The notes: a model not told the origin generated them from the sequence alone. A stretch of 64,000 nt of DNA from Pseudomonas citri (GCF_025336485.1 NZ_JAODAB010000006.1:275449-339448), one strand, 5' to 3'. Shown: positions 1-11,371, numbered from the stretch's first letter. A program made the numbers and translations.

Positions 1-773
1 GGCAGCAGGTTGATCTGCACTGTGTCCCCCGGCTCCCAGAACGAGGAGATCTGCAAGATCGCCGGACCGCTCAGGCCGCGATGGGTGAAGAGGATGTTTT
101 CGCGAAAGCTCTGGTCGTTGCAGCTCACCAGGCAATCGACCGACGTGCCCGAGAGCTCGGTGCACAGGGTCTTGAGCTGGTCGGTGATGGTAAACGGCAC
201 CAGCCCGGCGCGGGTGGGCAGCAATTGATGGCCGAATTGTTTGGCCACTTGGTAGCCGAAACCGGTGGCGCCCAAGGTCGGGATCGACAGCCCGCCCGTG
301 GCGATCACCAGCGATTGGCAGGTAACGGCGCCGAGGGTGGTTTGCAGCAGGTAACCGCCTTCAATCTTTTCAATGTGGGTGATCGAGGTGTCCAGGTGCA
401 GGTCGACGCCGGCCTGCTCGCATTCATCCAAAAGGATCCCGAGGATGTCGCTGGACTTGTTATCGCAGAACAACTGGCCGAGTTTCTTCTCGTGATACGG
501 CACGCCGTGCTTGGCCACCAGGGCGATGAAGTCCCATTGGGTATAGCGGGCCAGGGCCGATTTGCAGAAGTGCGGATTCTGCGAGAGGAAGTTGCCAGGC
601 TCGGTGTACATATTGGTGAAATTGCAGCGCCCGCCGCCCGACATGAGGATTTTCTTGCCGGCCTTGTTGGCGTGGTCGAGCAGCATCACCTGCCGGCCAC
701 GTCCGGCGGCAGTCAGCCCGCACATCAGCCCAGCGGCGCCAGCGCCAATGATCACGACTTCGGTAGAGCGCAA
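1..773 (-). CDS. NAD(P)/FAD-dependent oxidoreductase, BaiN/HI0933 family (partial, 3' end outside window)
   Basis: Only the first 257 or so codons are in the window; the gene runs off the left edge. The N-terminus has a Rossmann FAD motif (VVIIGAGAAGL) followed by the family hallmark KILMSGGGRCNFTN and later ATGGLSIPTLGATGFGY, both typical of the HI0933/BaiN-type flavoproteins. These are cytoplasmic FAD enzymes whose substrate is usually unknown. The start is taken as a TTG at 771-773 because GTGTGAGGACACC places a GAGGA ribosome site seven bases upstream and no ATG lies between it and the FAD motif. A REP pair separates it from dbpA. Confidence 0.85.
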   Translation of the reverse strand, partial: MRSTEVVIIGAGAAGLMCGLTAAGRGRQVMLLDHANKAGKKILMSGGGRCNFTNMYTEPGNFLSQNPHFCKSALARYTQWDFIALVAKHGVPYHEKKLGQLFCDNKSSDILGILLDECEQAGVDLHLDTSITHIEKIEGGYLLQTTLGAVTCQSLVIATGGLSIPTLGATGFGYQVAKQFGHQLLPTRAGLVPFTITDQLKTLCTELSGTSVDCLVSCNDQSFRENILFTHRGLSGPAILQISSFWEPGDTVQINLL

Positions 774-831
774 AACGGTGTCCTCACACAAATTTTAATT
801 TCACCGAAAACCACTGTGGGAGTGGGGCTGT

Positions 832-920
832 GTGGGAGCAAGGCTTGCCCGCGATGAAAACGCCGCGGTCTCTTGAGGACCGCAGCGCCTGGATCGCGAG
901 CAAGCTTTGCTCCCACACAG
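832..920. repeat. REP pair (inverted REP/REPIN-like element)
   Basis: Two copies of the P. fluorescens REP core (GTGGGAGCAAGGCTTGCCCG and the inverse ending GCTTTGCTCCCAC) face each other across about 40 bp, between the 3' end of dbpA and the start of the partial flavoprotein gene. Confidence 0.85.
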
Positions 921-959
921 CCCGCTCCCACAAAGGGATTTCGTTGGATGGAAGATCGT

Positions 960-2345
<1,386 letters not shown>

Positions 2346-2454
2346 GGGACAGGCCTGCAAAACAAAATGTCGCGCAGTGTAGCAGCCTCTTGCCACTTCC
2401 TCGAAAGATCTGGACGAGCTGTGGGGGGGCGTGCGTTCGCCTTGGTTTCTTTTT

Positions 2455-2559
2455 GTGGGAGCAAAGCTTGTTGTGGGAGCAAAGCTTGCTCGCGATGCAG
2501 ACAATGCGCTCTTCAAGAAAACCGCGTTGCCCGCATCGCGGGCAAGCCTTGCTCCCACC
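2455..2559. repeat. REP cluster (three REP cores)
   Basis: Two direct REP cores (GTGGGAGCAAAGCTTG) are followed about 50 bp later by an inverted one (CGGGCAAGCCTTGCTCCCAC). It lies upstream of dbpA. Confidence 0.85.
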
Positions 2560-2583
2560 GGTGCCTCATTCGCCATTGAGATC

Positions 2584-2743
2584 CTAGGCTCTGTTTGAAA
2601 AGTCTTGAGACGAAGGTCAGGCAAGGCGAAAACCGCCGAGGAACGGCCGGGGTCGCGCTCGACTTTACTGGAGTAAATGAGCATTCCGAGGCGGTTTTCA
2701 ACGCAGCATCACCGAGTATCAAGGCTTTTCAGGCAGAGCCTAG
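2584..2743. mobile_element. 160-bp MITE-like element with CTAGGCTCTG terminal inverted repeats
   Basis: The stretch begins CTAGGCTCTGTTTGAAAAGTC and ends with the inverse (CTTTTCAGGCAGAGCCTAG), giving perfect 10-bp ends plus imperfect extension. Internally AAAACCGCCGAGGAA and GAGGCGGTTTTCAA are also inverted. It encodes nothing recognisable. One end overlaps the stop codon of the adjacent mdtD-like gene. A MITE or other non-autonomous element is the best guess; I cannot assign a parent insertion sequence. Confidence 0.6.
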
Positions 2744-4167
2744 TGCTCGATGTGCTCATCCGGCCGCTTTTCCCGCCGCCCATCCTGCTTCGACAACTGC
2801 GAAAAAATCGTCGCCGCCAGCATTGCCATGATCCCCACCGTCACGAACGTCAACTGGAACGCCCCCAGCACGGTGTCCACGCCGTCGTTGCCGACCTGGG
2901 CGGTGAAGCCGCCGAGCAGGGCGCCGGCGCAGGCCACGCCGAGGCTCAGGGACAGTTGCGCGACCACCGACAGCAGGCTGTTGCCGCTGCTGGCGCTGGC
3001 GTCGTCGAGGTCGATGAGGGTCACGGTGTTCATCGCGGTGAATTGCAGCGAGTTGATCGCCCCCAGCACTGCCAGTTGCGCCAGCAGCAGCCAGTACGGT
3101 GTCTGTTCGCTGACCAGGCCCATGCTCGCCAGCATCAGGCCCAGGGCCAGGGTGTTGCCGGTCAGGACGATGCGATAGCCCAGGCGTTCGATCAACGGCC
3201 GGGCCACGGACTTGGCGAGCATCGCGGCGGCGGCCAGGGGCAGCATGCTCATCCCGGCCTGGGACGGCGAATAGCCCAGGGCCACTTGCAGCAGCAACGG
3301 CACCAGGAATGGCAGGGCACCGCTGCCCAGGCGGGCGAACAGGTTGCCGAGAATGCCCACGGCGAAGGTCCGGGTCTTGAACAACGACGGCGGGAACAGC
3401 GCGTTCTCGACGTGCCCGGCCCGCAGCCAATAGGCCGCCAGGCAGGCCATGCCGCCGAACAGCAGCAACATCACCCGCAGGTGTGGCAGATGCAATTCAC
3501 CCAGGCCCTCCATGGCGATGGTGATCAACACCATCGCCGCGCCGAACAGCAAGAAGCCCAGGCCATCGAAACGAGTGCGCTCGCTGCCACGCAGGTCGGG
3601 GATGAACTTCCACACCGCGTAGCAACCGATCACGCCCACCGGCAGGTTGATGATGAAGATCCAGTGCCAGGTCAGGTATTGCACCATCCAGCCGCCCATG
3701 GTCGGGCCGATCAGTGGGCCGAGTAGCCCGGGAATCGTAATGAAACCCATGATCCGCACCAGTTCCGAACGCGGATACGCCCGCAGCACCACCAGCCTGC
3801 CCACCGGCAGCATCAGCGCGCCGCCCAGGCCCTGGACCACCCGTGCGCCGACCAGCATGGTCAGCGAACTGGACAGGGCGCACAGCAATGAGCCGAAGCT
3901 GAACAGCAGGATTGCCCCGAAGAAGATCTTCTTGGTGCCGAAACGATCGGCGATCCAGCCCGAGGCCGGGATCAGCAGGGCCACGGTGAGCATGTAGGCA
4001 ATGATCACGCCCTGCATGCGCAGCGGGTTTTCCGCCAGGTCGCTGGCCATGGCGGGCAGGGCGGTGTTGAGGATGGTCCCGTCCAGGGATTGCATGAAGA
4101 AGGCGATCGCCACCACCCATGGAAGCCAGCGGGCGGTGACGGCGTCGAGCGGTTCGCGGTTGGGCAT
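2740..4167 (-). CDS. mdtD: MFS multidrug exporter, DHA2 (14-TM) family, MdtD-like
   Basis: A 475-residue integral membrane protein with many hydrophobic helices. It closely resembles enterobacterial MdtD as I recall it: FFMQSLDGTILNTALPAMA in helix 1, PASGWIADRFGTKKIF (motif A), GPLIGPTMGGW (motif C of antiporters) and SSGNSLLSVVAQLSLSLGV near the end. It probably exports drugs or metabolites by proton antiport. The start is the ATG at 4165-4167 (MPNREPLDAV); the frame is open upstream but only through REP sequence. The stop codon TAG (2740-2742) lies inside the terminal repeat of the adjoining MITE-like element, so the native C-terminus may have been altered by that insertion. Confidence 0.88.
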   Translation of the reverse strand: MPNREPLDAVTARWLPWVVAIAFFMQSLDGTILNTALPAMASDLAENPLRMQGVIIAYMLTVALLIPASGWIADRFGTKKIFFGAILLFSFGSLLCALSSSLTMLVGARVVQGLGGALMLPVGRLVVLRAYPRSELVRIMGFITIPGLLGPLIGPTMGGWMVQYLTWHWIFIINLPVGVIGCYAVWKFIPDLRGSERTRFDGLGFLLFGAAMVLITIAMEGLGELHLPHLRVMLLLFGGMACLAAYWLRAGHVENALFPPSLFKTRTFAVGILGNLFARLGSGALPFLVPLLLQVALGYSPSQAGMSMLPLAAAAMLAKSVARPLIERLGYRIVLTGNTLALGLMLASMGLVSEQTPYWLLLAQLAVLGAINSLQFTAMNTVTLIDLDDASASSGNSLLSVVAQLSLSLGVACAGALLGGFTAQVGNDGVDTVLGAFQLTFVTVGIMAMLAATIFSQLSKQDGRREKRPDEHIEH

Positions 4168-4204
4168 GGGGCCTCTTGTTTGTGTTCGGGTGTCTGTTAG
4201 CTTC

Positions 4205-4271
4205 ATCGCGGGCAAGCCTCGCTCCCACAGGTACGGCACACATTCTGTGGGAGCAAGGCTTGCCCGCGATG
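4205..4271. repeat. REP pair
   Basis: CATCGCGGGCAAGCCTCGCT and its inverse TGTGGGAGCAAGGCTTGCCC face each other across about 25 bp, between the TldE-like gene and mdtD. Confidence 0.85.
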
Positions 4272-4275
4272 CTTT

Positions 4276-5613
4276 TTACAGGGTCAATGTCAGCCGCTTG
4301 ACCAGCGCCCCCGGCAACAGCATCGAGGCCGTGGCCCGTTGGCTGTAGGTGCTGGCCGAGAGCAGCAGTTCCCGTTCCCGGGTCAGGCCTTCGAGTTGCG
4401 AGCCCAGCAGGCTGTAGGCACTGTCGTCGAAGCGCATGGTGCTGACCGGTGCCACGATCTGGCCGTTCTCGACCCAGAACGTGGCGAAGCGGGTCATGCC
4501 CGTCAGGCGCGCGGCCGGCTGATCGGAGTAGTTCAGGTACCAGAGGTTACTGATGTACAGCCCGGTGCCGAGGCGTTCGAGAATGTCCGCTTGCTCCAGT
4601 TGCCCCTCTTCCATGACCAGCGCCGTGGGGTACTCGTAGCTGCTCGAACCGTTGGCGGTGAGGCCGTATTCGGCGGCGCTGCGCGAGTTGACCAGCCGGG
4701 CGTTGGCGCTGCCCTTGGCGATCAGCGCCAGGTCGTCGCGGGGATAACCTTCATCGGAAAACGCCGGGCTCAAGGAGCCGCTGACCTGCTCGCTCAAGCA
4801 CACGCAAGGGCTGAAGCTGGCCTCGTCGGCGTAGAACTTTTGCAGCGGGCTCTGTTTGCTGGCGATCGCCCGGGCGGAGAAGCCGCCCCAACTGAGCATG
4901 CCCATGATCTCTTCCAGGGCGGCCGGCGCCAGGTAGGCGCGGTATTCGCCGGGCGCCAGCGTGCGCAGTGGGCGACCCAGGAACGCCAACTGCTGGCGGG
5001 CCTGTTCGAAGCGCCGGGCAAACCCGTCGCTGCTCCACTGCTGGCCGGCGTAACTGGCTTTGACCGCCTGGCCGTTCTCATGGAACAGGCTGAAATCGAA
5101 GTTGAAGCTGTTGGCCTGGTGCCAGCCGAACGCCCCCGACGAACTGGCGAACCCGCGGCTGATAGGCCCGGCGGCGTAGAAACCGACCAGGTCCAGGCCT
5201 TCGGCGGCGCGGCTGATTTGCGCCACGGCCTGCTCGGTGTCCGGCAGCGGATGATCCTGCACGTTGTCGCTCTGCCAGTGGTTGTGGTTGAGCAGCAGGT
5301 ACGGATCGCGGGGCAGCAGCGGCAGGGTTTCGCGCAGCTGTTGCAGACCTTCGGACAGGCGTTGCAGATCGGTCCCGGCGTCGCCGGACAAGGTGATCTG
5401 CAAGTCGGCGTGGCGGCCGTCATCGATCAGTTTGAGACTGACGTTGGCCTGTTGCACATGCCCGGCCTGGCGGACCTTGCCATGGTTGAAGCGCACGAAG
5501 GCCGAGGATTCGGCGGCGTAGCCGAGGGTGAATTGTTCAGGCGTATGCAACGCACTGTGCAGCCAGTCGACCAGGGCCTTGAACGCCTCGGCCTGATTAT
5601 AGACAGTGCTCAT
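4276..5613 (-). CDS. TldD/PmbA (TldE)-like metalloprotease-related protein
   Basis: A 445-residue member of the TldD/PmbA superfamily. It lacks the HExxxH metal motif present in its upstream partner, like the non-catalytic TldE (PmbA) subunit that pairs with catalytic TldD. The start ATG overlaps the stop codon of the partner (ATGA at 5610-5613), so the two are translationally coupled and probably form a heterodimeric peptidase. Canonical TldD/PmbA process unfolded or leader peptides such as microcin precursors. This pair may be an additional paralogue set; its substrate is unknown, and its position next to the bet genes does not by itself imply a role in choline metabolism. Confidence 0.85.
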   Translation of the reverse strand: MSTVYNQAEAFKALVDWLHSALHTPEQFTLGYAAESSAFVRFNHGKVRQAGHVQQANVSLKLIDDGRHADLQITLSGDAGTDLQRLSEGLQQLRETLPLLPRDPYLLLNHNHWQSDNVQDHPLPDTEQAVAQISRAAEGLDLVGFYAAGPISRGFASSSGAFGWHQANSFNFDFSLFHENGQAVKASYAGQQWSSDGFARRFEQARQQLAFLGRPLRTLAPGEYRAYLAPAALEEIMGMLSWGGFSARAIASKQSPLQKFYADEASFSPCVCLSEQVSGSLSPAFSDEGYPRDDLALIAKGSANARLVNSRSAAEYGLTANGSSSYEYPTALVMEEGQLEQADILERLGTGLYISNLWYLNYSDQPAARLTGMTRFATFWVENGQIVAPVSTMRFDDSAYSLLGSQLEGLTRERELLLSASTYSQRATASMLLPGALVKRLTLTL

Positions 5614-7055
5614 CAGGCATCCCCCCCAAACACATCAACGTTGCTGAATACGCAGGCCGGCGACGCGTGCCCGACGCGGATGACCTGGTTCGGTTCGCCC
5701 TTGCCGCAGTTGGGCGTGCCCAGCACCTGGCGGGTACTGGCATCGCCCACGGCGCGCAGGCTCTTCCAGAACTGCGCGGAAATGCCCCGGTAGTTGGGGT
5801 TTTTCACCACGCCCTTGAGCTCGCCGTTTTCGATCAGCTGGCCCCATTCGCAGCCAAACTGGAATTTGTTGCGGGCGTCGTCGATGGACCAGGAGCGGTT
5901 GGTGCGCATCAGCACACCCTGTTCGATGCCCTGGATCAGTTGCGCGAGGGATTGATCGCCCGGCTCGATGTTCAGGTTCGCCATGCGGTCGATGGGTGGG
6001 CGGTTCCAGCCACAGGCGCGGCTGTTGGCGACGCCGCTAAGCCCCGCGCGAAACTGCGACAGCGCGCCGCCCAGCGGGCGCAGCAGCAGGCCTTCACGGA
6101 TCAGGAATTGTTTGCTGGCGGCGCTGCCGTCGTCGTCGTGGCTATAACTGGCCAGCTCTTCGGGAATGTCCGGATCGAAGGTCACGTTCAACAGGCTGGA
6201 GCCGTATTGCAGGTGCCCGAAGTCGCTGGCCTTGACGAAGCTGGTGCCGGCGTAATTGCGCTCATCCCCCAGGATCCGGTCCAGTTCCAGCGGATGGCCG
6301 ATGGATTCGTGGATCTGCAACATCATCTGGTCGGGCATCAGCAGCAGGTCCCGTGGACCTTGCGGGGTGTTCGGTGCCAACAGCAGTTGCAGGGCCTGGT
6401 CGGCGATCTTCGGACCGGCACCGATCAGGCCGCAGCGGCTGATCACATCGAAGCCACCCTGCTGGCCGAAATTTTCCCGGCCCAGGGTGCGGGTCTGGCT
6501 GTCGTGGCCATCGAAGGCGGTGACTTCCAGCGCCGGGTAGACAAAACGCTGGGCCTGGCGCAGTTCGGCGCCGGCACTGTTGAGGTAGATCTGTTCGACC
6601 TGCGTCAGGCCGATGCTGGCCTGCCAGTTCACCAGTCGCTCGTCCACCGGCACGGCGGCGGATTCCGCGCCGAGCAATTCATAGCAGTCGCTCAGGGAGG
6701 GGAAGGCCTGGTCAAAATGCGGCGAGAAGTAATCGGCACGGTCGCTGGACACTGCTTGCTCGCGCAAATCCAGCAGTGCATGGGGCTTGAGGCGGCGGGC
6801 TTGCTGCTCCGCTCGCTCCAGCGCCGCCTGCAGGCCGGCCTGGGACAGGTCGTTGGTGGCGGAATACGCCTCGACGCCATTGACCCGCACGGTGAGCATT
6901 GCCCCCTCGTCACGGCCCAGGCTCGGTGGTTCGGCGACGTTCTTGCGTACCGACAGATGCTGGCCGGACTCGCGCACATAACGCAGGGAAAAGAATTCGG
7001 CGCCCGTGCGCAAGGCAGCAAAGCGCTGCTTGAGCTGGGGGTGGAAGTCGAACAT
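5613..7055 (-). CDS. TldD-like metallopeptidase (catalytic subunit)
   Basis: A 480-residue TldD-family protein with the metal-binding HExxxH signature (QIHESIGHPLELDRILGDE) and the family motif GTSFVKASDFG. The start is the ATG at 7053-7055 (MFDFHPQLKQR), preceded by an ideal CAAGGAGGTTCC ribosome site. The frame extends upstream but without support. It is the first gene of a two-gene unit with the TldE-like gene, joined by an ATGA overlap. The promoter region contains a remnant of the CTAGGCTTTG terminal repeat described for the MITE-like element. Confidence 0.88.
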   Translation of the reverse strand: MFDFHPQLKQRFAALRTGAEFFSLRYVRESGQHLSVRKNVAEPPSLGRDEGAMLTVRVNGVEAYSATNDLSQAGLQAALERAEQQARRLKPHALLDLREQAVSSDRADYFSPHFDQAFPSLSDCYELLGAESAAVPVDERLVNWQASIGLTQVEQIYLNSAGAELRQAQRFVYPALEVTAFDGHDSQTRTLGRENFGQQGGFDVISRCGLIGAGPKIADQALQLLLAPNTPQGPRDLLLMPDQMMLQIHESIGHPLELDRILGDERNYAGTSFVKASDFGHLQYGSSLLNVTFDPDIPEELASYSHDDDGSAASKQFLIREGLLLRPLGGALSQFRAGLSGVANSRACGWNRPPIDRMANLNIEPGDQSLAQLIQGIEQGVLMRTNRSWSIDDARNKFQFGCEWGQLIENGELKGVVKNPNYRGISAQFWKSLRAVGDASTRQVLGTPNCGKGEPNQVIRVGHASPACVFSNVDVFGGDA

Positions 7056-7110
7056 GGAACCTCCTTGTCTGAAGTGGCGATTGCTGCGAGGTGCGGTGCT
7101 TTGACGCGGC

Positions 7111-7131
7111 GGCTTTTCATACAAAGCCTAG
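7111..7131. repeat. Remnant end of the MITE-like element upstream of the TldD-like gene
   Basis: GGCTTTTCATACAAAGCCTAG matches one terminus of the 2584-2743 element (CTTTTCA...AGAGCCTAG) with few differences. No partner end is visible nearby, so it is a solo end or a coincidence of short length. Confidence 0.35.
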
Positions 7132-7173
7132 AGTAGGCCTGGGCGGGGGAGGGAACAAGGGATACAGGGGGGA

Positions 7174-7201
7174 CGCTATCGCGAGCAGGCTCGCGATAGC
7201 G
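7174..7201. repeat. 28-bp palindrome (REP-like hairpin)
   Basis: Perfect 13-bp arms (CGCTATCGCGAGC and inverse) separated by AG, between the betA stop and the TldD-like gene. No T-run follows on the minus strand, so it is more likely a REP half or mRNA stabiliser than a classical terminator. Confidence 0.7.
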
Positions 7202-7211
7202 GTGCGGCGTG

Positions 7212-8915
7212 TTACCGGGTTGTAGCCCCGACTTCACGCAGTGGCTTGCCTTTCACCGGGGCGCCGTCGGCGACGTAGTACGGCGCGGTACTGCGAGGCA
7301 GGGGCTTGCGACCACGGATCCTGTCGGCGATTTTCTCGGCCATCATGATCGTCGGCGCGTTCAGGTTGCCGGTGGTGATGATCGGCATGATCGAGGCATC
7401 CACCACGCGCAGGCCTTGCAAGCCATGCACGCGGCCTTCGCCATCCACCACCGCCATGTCGTCGGTGCCCATCTTGCACGAGCAGGATGGGTGGAACGCG
7501 GTTTCAGCGTGTTCGCGGATGAATTTATCCAACTGCTCGTCGGTCTGCACCTCGATGCCGGGGCTGATCTCGTGACCCCGGAACGCGTCGAGCGCCGGTT
7601 GCTGCATGATCTCGCGGGTCAGGCGGATACCGTCGCGGAATTCCTGCCAGTCCTGCTCGGTGGCCATGTAGTTGAACAGGATGCTCGGGTGCTGGCGCGG
7701 GTCCTTGGATTTCGCCTGGATCCGGCCACGGCTTGGCGAACGCATGGAGCCCATGTGCGCCTGGAAGCCATGTTCCTGGACACCGTTGCTGCCGTTGTAG
7801 TTAATCGCCACCGGCAGGAAGTGATACTGGATGTTCGGCCACTCGAATTCCGGGCGGGTGCGGATGAAACCACCGGCCTCGAACTGGTTGCTGGCGCCGA
7901 TGCCGGTGCCGTTGAACAGCCATTCGGCGCCGATGGCCGGCTGGTTGTACCAGAGCAGCGACGGGTACAGCGAGACCGGTTGGGTACAGGCGTATTGCAG
8001 GTACAACTCCAGGTGATCCTGCAAGTTTTCACCGACGCCCGGCAGGTCGTGGACCACGGGAATGTCGAGGCTTTGCAGCAATTTGGCCGGGCCGACGCCG
8101 GAACGCTGGAGGATCTGTGGCGAGGCGATGGCGCCGGAACACAGCAGCACTTCCTTGCGGGCGCGGGCTTCGACGCGTTCTTCAGCGGCGCCCACCAGGT
8201 AGCGTACGCCGGCCGCGCGCTTGCCTTCGAAGAGGATCTTGTCGGTCAGCGCATGGGTGACGATGGTCAGGGTCGAGCGCTTCTTGGCGATGTCCAGGTA
8301 ACCACGGGCGGTGCTGGCGCGCCGACCCTTCGGCGTCACGGTACGGTCCATCGGGCCGAAACCTTCCTGCTGGTAGCCGTTGAGGTCTTCTGTACGCGGG
8401 TAACCAGCCTGTACGCCGGCCTCGACCATGGCACTGAACAGTGGGTTGTTGCCAGCCTTGGGCGTGGTCACGCTGACCGGGCCGTCACCGCCGTGGTAGT
8501 CGTTCGGGCCGATGTCCCGGGTCTCGGCTTTTCTGAAGTAGGGCAGGCAGTCCAGGTACGTCCAATCCTCGAGGCCTGGCAACTTCGCCCAGTTGTCATA
8601 GTCCAGGGCGTTGCCGCGGATGTAGCACATGCCGTTGATCAGCGACGAGCCACCCAGGCCCTTGCCGCGACCGCACTCCATGCGGCGACCGTCCATGTGC
8701 GGCTCCGGGTCGGTCTCGTAGGCCCAGTTGTAGCGCCGACCTTGCAACGGGAACGCCAGGGCGGCGGGCATTTGTGTACGGAAATCCAGGCGATAGTCCG
8801 GGCCGCCGGCTTCGAGCAGCAGGACGGTGACGCCTTCGTCTTCGGTGAGGCGGGTCGCCAGGGTGTTACCGGCCGAGCCGGCACCGATGATGATGTAGTC
8901 GAATTCTTGGGACAT
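7212..8915 (-). CDS. betA: Choline dehydrogenase BetA
   Basis: A 567-residue GMC-family flavoenzyme that oxidises choline to betaine aldehyde at the inner membrane. It shows the FAD-binding [12 protein letters not shown] at the N-terminus, [20 protein letters not shown], and a C-terminal HPSCSCKMG segment carrying the active-site His, then [11 protein letters not shown]. It aligns along its whole length with enterobacterial BetA as remembered. The start is the ATG at 8913-8915, with GAGGG eight bases upstream; a GTG three codons earlier (8922-8924) is possible but overlaps that ribosome site. It is the last gene of the betI-betB-betA order on the minus strand, separated from betB by a REP pair. 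Confidence 0.95.
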   Translation of the reverse strand: MSQEFDYIIIGAGSAGNTLATRLTEDEGVTVLLLEAGGPDYRLDFRTQMPAALAFPLQGRRYNWAYETDPEPHMDGRRMECGRGKGLGGSSLINGMCYIRGNALDYDNWAKLPGLEDWTYLDCLPYFRKAETRDIGPNDYHGGDGPVSVTTPKAGNNPLFSAMVEAGVQAGYPRTEDLNGYQQEGFGPMDRTVTPKGRRASTARGYLDIAKKRSTLTIVTHALTDKILFEGKRAAGVRYLVGAAEERVEARARKEVLLCSGAIASPQILQRSGVGPAKLLQSLDIPVVHDLPGVGENLQDHLELYLQYACTQPVSLYPSLLWYNQPAIGAEWLFNGTGIGASNQFEAGGFIRTRPEFEWPNIQYHFLPVAINYNGSNGVQEHGFQAHMGSMRSPSRGRIQAKSKDPRQHPSILFNYMATEQDWQEFRDGIRLTREIMQQPALDAFRGHEISPGIEVQTDEQLDKFIREHAETAFHPSCSCKMGTDDMAVVDGEGRVHGLQGLRVVDASIMPIITTGNLNAPTIMMAEKIADRIRGRKPLPRSTAPYYVADGAPVKGKPLREVGATTR

Positions 8916-8971
8916 GAAATGCACCCTCTTTTAATGGGTTCAGGTCAGGGCCGGGGAGTGCCTTGCACTCC

Positions 8972-9062
8972 ATCGCGAGCAAGCTTTGCTCCCACAGGTC
9001 TCTGGTGGACACAACAGTTGTGTTACAGCAGATTCCTTGTGGGAGCATGGCTTGCCCGCGAT
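8972..9062. repeat. REP pair between betB and betA
   Basis: CATCGCGAGCAAGCTTTGCT and inverted TGTGGGAGCATGGCTTGCCC flank a 40-bp spacer. It sits inside the presumed bet transcript. Confidence 0.85.
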
Positions 9063-9094
9063 GACGGCCTCGCAGGCGCCGCAGAAGCTGGGCC

Positions 9095-10567
9095 TTAGAA
9101 CACCGAGGCGTAATCGCCCAACTCGACCTGTACCGATTTGATGCGCGTGAAGTTGTTCAGTGAACTGATGCCGTTCTCGCGGCCCACACCCGATTGCTTG
9201 TAGCCACCGACCGGCATCTTGGCGTCGGATTCGCCCCAGGCGTTGATCCAGCAGATACCGGCTTCCAGTTGATGGATGATGCGGTGGGCGCGGTTCAGGT
9301 CGCGGGTCACGACGCCGGCGGCCAGGCCGAAGTCGGTGTCGTTGGCGCGGCGGATCACTTCTTCTTCGGTTTCGTAGCTGAGGATCGCCATGACCGGGCC
9401 GAAGATCTCTTCGCGCACAATGGTCATCTCGTCGGTGCAATCGGTGAACACGGTCGGTGCGACGAACGCGCCCTTGGCGAATTCGCCGTCGGTCAGGCGC
9501 TTGCCGCCACACAGCAGGCGTGCGCCTTCAGCCTTGCCCTTCTCGATGTAGCCCAGCACGCTCTCCATGTGGGCGAAGCTCACCAGTGGGCCGAAGTTGG
9601 TGTTTTCGTCCTCCGGGTTGCCGATGCGGATGCGCGCCACACGCTCGGCGATCTTGGCTTCGAAGGCAGCCTTGAGGTGGCTTGGCACGAACACGCGGGT
9701 GCCGTTGGTGCAGACCTGGCCGGAGCTGTAGAAGTTGGCCATCATCGCGGTGTCGGCGGCGCGGTCCAGGTCGGCGTCGTCGCAGATGATCAGTGGCGAC
9801 TTACCGCCCAGTTCCATGGTCACGTCCTTGAGGGTCGAGCCCGAGGCGCTGGCCATGACTTTTTTGCCGGTGTCGGTGCCGCCGGTGAACGAGACCTTCT
9901 CGATGCGCGGGTGCTCGGTCAACCAGGTGCCGACTTCACGGCCGCTGCCGGTCAGTACGTTGAACACACCCGGCGGCACGCCCGCTTCGGTGTAGATCTC
10001 GGCCAGCTTCAGGGTGGTCAGCGAAGTGACTTCGCTGGGTTTGAAGATCATTGCGTTGCCGGCCGCCAGGGCCGGTGCGGATTTCCACAGGGCGATCTGG
10101 ATCGGGTAGTTCCACGCACCGATCCCGGCCACGATGCCCAGCGGCTCGCGACGGGTGTAGACGAACGAGGTATCGCGCAACGGGATCTGCTCGCCTTCGA
10201 TGGCGGGCACCAGGCCGGCGTAGTATTCGAGCACGTCGGCGCCGGTGACGATGTCGACGTAGCGGGTTTCGGAGTAGGCCTTGCCGGTGTCCAGGGTTTC
10301 CAGGGCGGCCAACTCGTCGTTGCGTTCGCGCAGGATTTCCACGGCGCGACGCAGGATGCGCGAACGCTGCATGGCGGTCATGGCGGCCCAGACTTTCTGG
10401 CCTTTTTCGGCGCTGGCCACGGCGCGCTCGACGTCTGCGAACGTGGCGCGCTGCACTTGGGCGAGCACTTCACCGTTGGCTGGGTTGATGGCTTCGAAGG
10501 TGGCGTCGCCGCTGGCATCGCTGTACGCGCCGTCGATGTAGAGTTTTTGCAGTTCGAAACGGGCCAT
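9095..10567 (-). CDS. betB: Betaine aldehyde dehydrogenase BetB
   Basis: A 490-residue aldehyde dehydrogenase converting betaine aldehyde to glycine betaine with NAD(P)+. Family motifs include [19 protein letters not shown], the general-base glutamate segment [11 protein letters not shown], and the catalytic cysteine in [13 protein letters not shown]. The length and N-terminus ([13 protein letters not shown]) agree with Pseudomonas BetB. A GAGGA ribosome site stands upstream of the ATG at 10567. It lies between betI and betA on the same strand with an 80-bp gap to betI, so the three are probably one BetI-repressed, choline-inducible operon. Confidence 0.96.
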   Translation of the reverse strand: MARFELQKLYIDGAYSDASGDATFEAINPANGEVLAQVQRATFADVERAVASAEKGQKVWAAMTAMQRSRILRRAVEILRERNDELAALETLDTGKAYSETRYVDIVTGADVLEYYAGLVPAIEGEQIPLRDTSFVYTRREPLGIVAGIGAWNYPIQIALWKSAPALAAGNAMIFKPSEVTSLTTLKLAEIYTEAGVPPGVFNVLTGSGREVGTWLTEHPRIEKVSFTGGTDTGKKVMASASGSTLKDVTMELGGKSPLIICDDADLDRAADTAMMANFYSSGQVCTNGTRVFVPSHLKAAFEAKIAERVARIRIGNPEDENTNFGPLVSFAHMESVLGYIEKGKAEGARLLCGGKRLTDGEFAKGAFVAPTVFTDCTDEMTIVREEIFGPVMAILSYETEEEVIRRANDTDFGLAAGVVTRDLNRAHRIIHQLEAGICWINAWGESDAKMPVGGYKQSGVGRENGISSLNNFTRIKSVQVELGDYASVF

Positions 10568-10647
10568 AAAGTCCTCGCAAGTGCATAAGTGGTTGGCTGA
10601 CCACCGAGCGTGTCGTTTTATTGCTGACTACGCGCTTGGGTGGCGGT

Positions 10648-11268
10648 TCAGGAGTCGAGCGGTTCTGTGTGCTCTGGCACCCCTGCCTTGGTCAGTTGGA
10701 AATCCATGTATTCGTAAGCGATGCGGTGCGCCTGAGCGGTGTCGAACGCGTCGCCCGACAGCGCTCCGCGCAGCCACAAACCGTCAATCAGGGCGGCCAG
10801 GCCCCGTGCCGCGTTGCGTGCCTCGTCGAGGGGCAACACGCGGCGGAACTGGCAACACAAGTTGGAATACAGACGGTGATCGTTGATCCGCTGCAACCTG
10901 TGCAAAGACGGGTGATGCATGCTGGTGGCCCAGAAGGCCAACCAGGTTTTCCTGGCCGGGCCACTGACCTGGCTGGCGTCGAAGTTGCCTTCGATGATCA
11001 CCTTCAGGTGAGCCCGTGGGCTGCTATCCACCAACGCCAGGCGGCGTGCGGTGACGTTCTCGCTCAGGACCGTCATCAGGTACTGGGCAGTCGCTGCGAT
11101 CAGGCCGTTCTTGTCCTGGAAGTAGTGGCTGATGATGCCGTTGGAAACGCCGGCCAAACGAGCAATCAACGCGATGCTGGCATCCCCCATGCCGACCTGA
11201 TCGACCGCTTGCAACGTGGCATCGATCAATTGCTGGCGGCGAATGGGTTGCATACCGACCTTGGGCAT
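10648..11268 (-). CDS. betI: Transcriptional repressor BetI (TetR family)
   Basis: A 206-residue TetR-type regulator. The N-terminal helix-turn-helix reads [16 protein letters not shown]...[19 protein letters not shown], diagnostic of BetI, which represses the bet genes until choline is present. The start is the ATG at 11266-11268 ([11 protein letters not shown]), with AAAGAGGTCC upstream. The frame is open further upstream, through the operator, and is discarded. A perfect palindrome at 11334-11347 in its promoter is the likely operator, implying autoregulation. Unlike my recollection of P. aeruginosa, no betT choline transporter gene lies between betI and the ABC importer. Confidence 0.95.
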   Translation of the reverse strand: MPKVGMQPIRRQQLIDATLQAVDQVGMGDASIALIARLAGVSNGIISHYFQDKNGLIAATAQYLMTVLSENVTARRLALVDSSPRAHLKVIIEGNFDASQVSGPARKTWLAFWATSMHHPSLHRLQRINDHRLYSNLCCQFRRVLPLDEARNAARGLAALIDGLWLRGALSGDAFDTAQAHRIAYEYMDFQLTKAGVPEHTEPLDS

Positions 11269-11333
11269 CTGGACCTCTTTCTTTGAATCATCCGGCAGGC
11301 GCCGGCTTCGTGAACGCAGTCTATTTTGTTTTA

Positions 11334-11347
11334 ATTGAACGTTCAAT
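11334..11347. promoter_or_regulatory. Probable BetI operator
   Basis: ATTGAACGTTCAAT is a perfect 14-bp palindrome in an AT-rich stretch 66 bp upstream of the betI start. It resembles the TTGAACGTTCAA core recognised by BetI in other gammaproteobacteria. The binding assignment is inference. Confidence 0.8.
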
Positions 11348-11371
11348 CAATAAAAAAGAAGTAAAGCAAAA

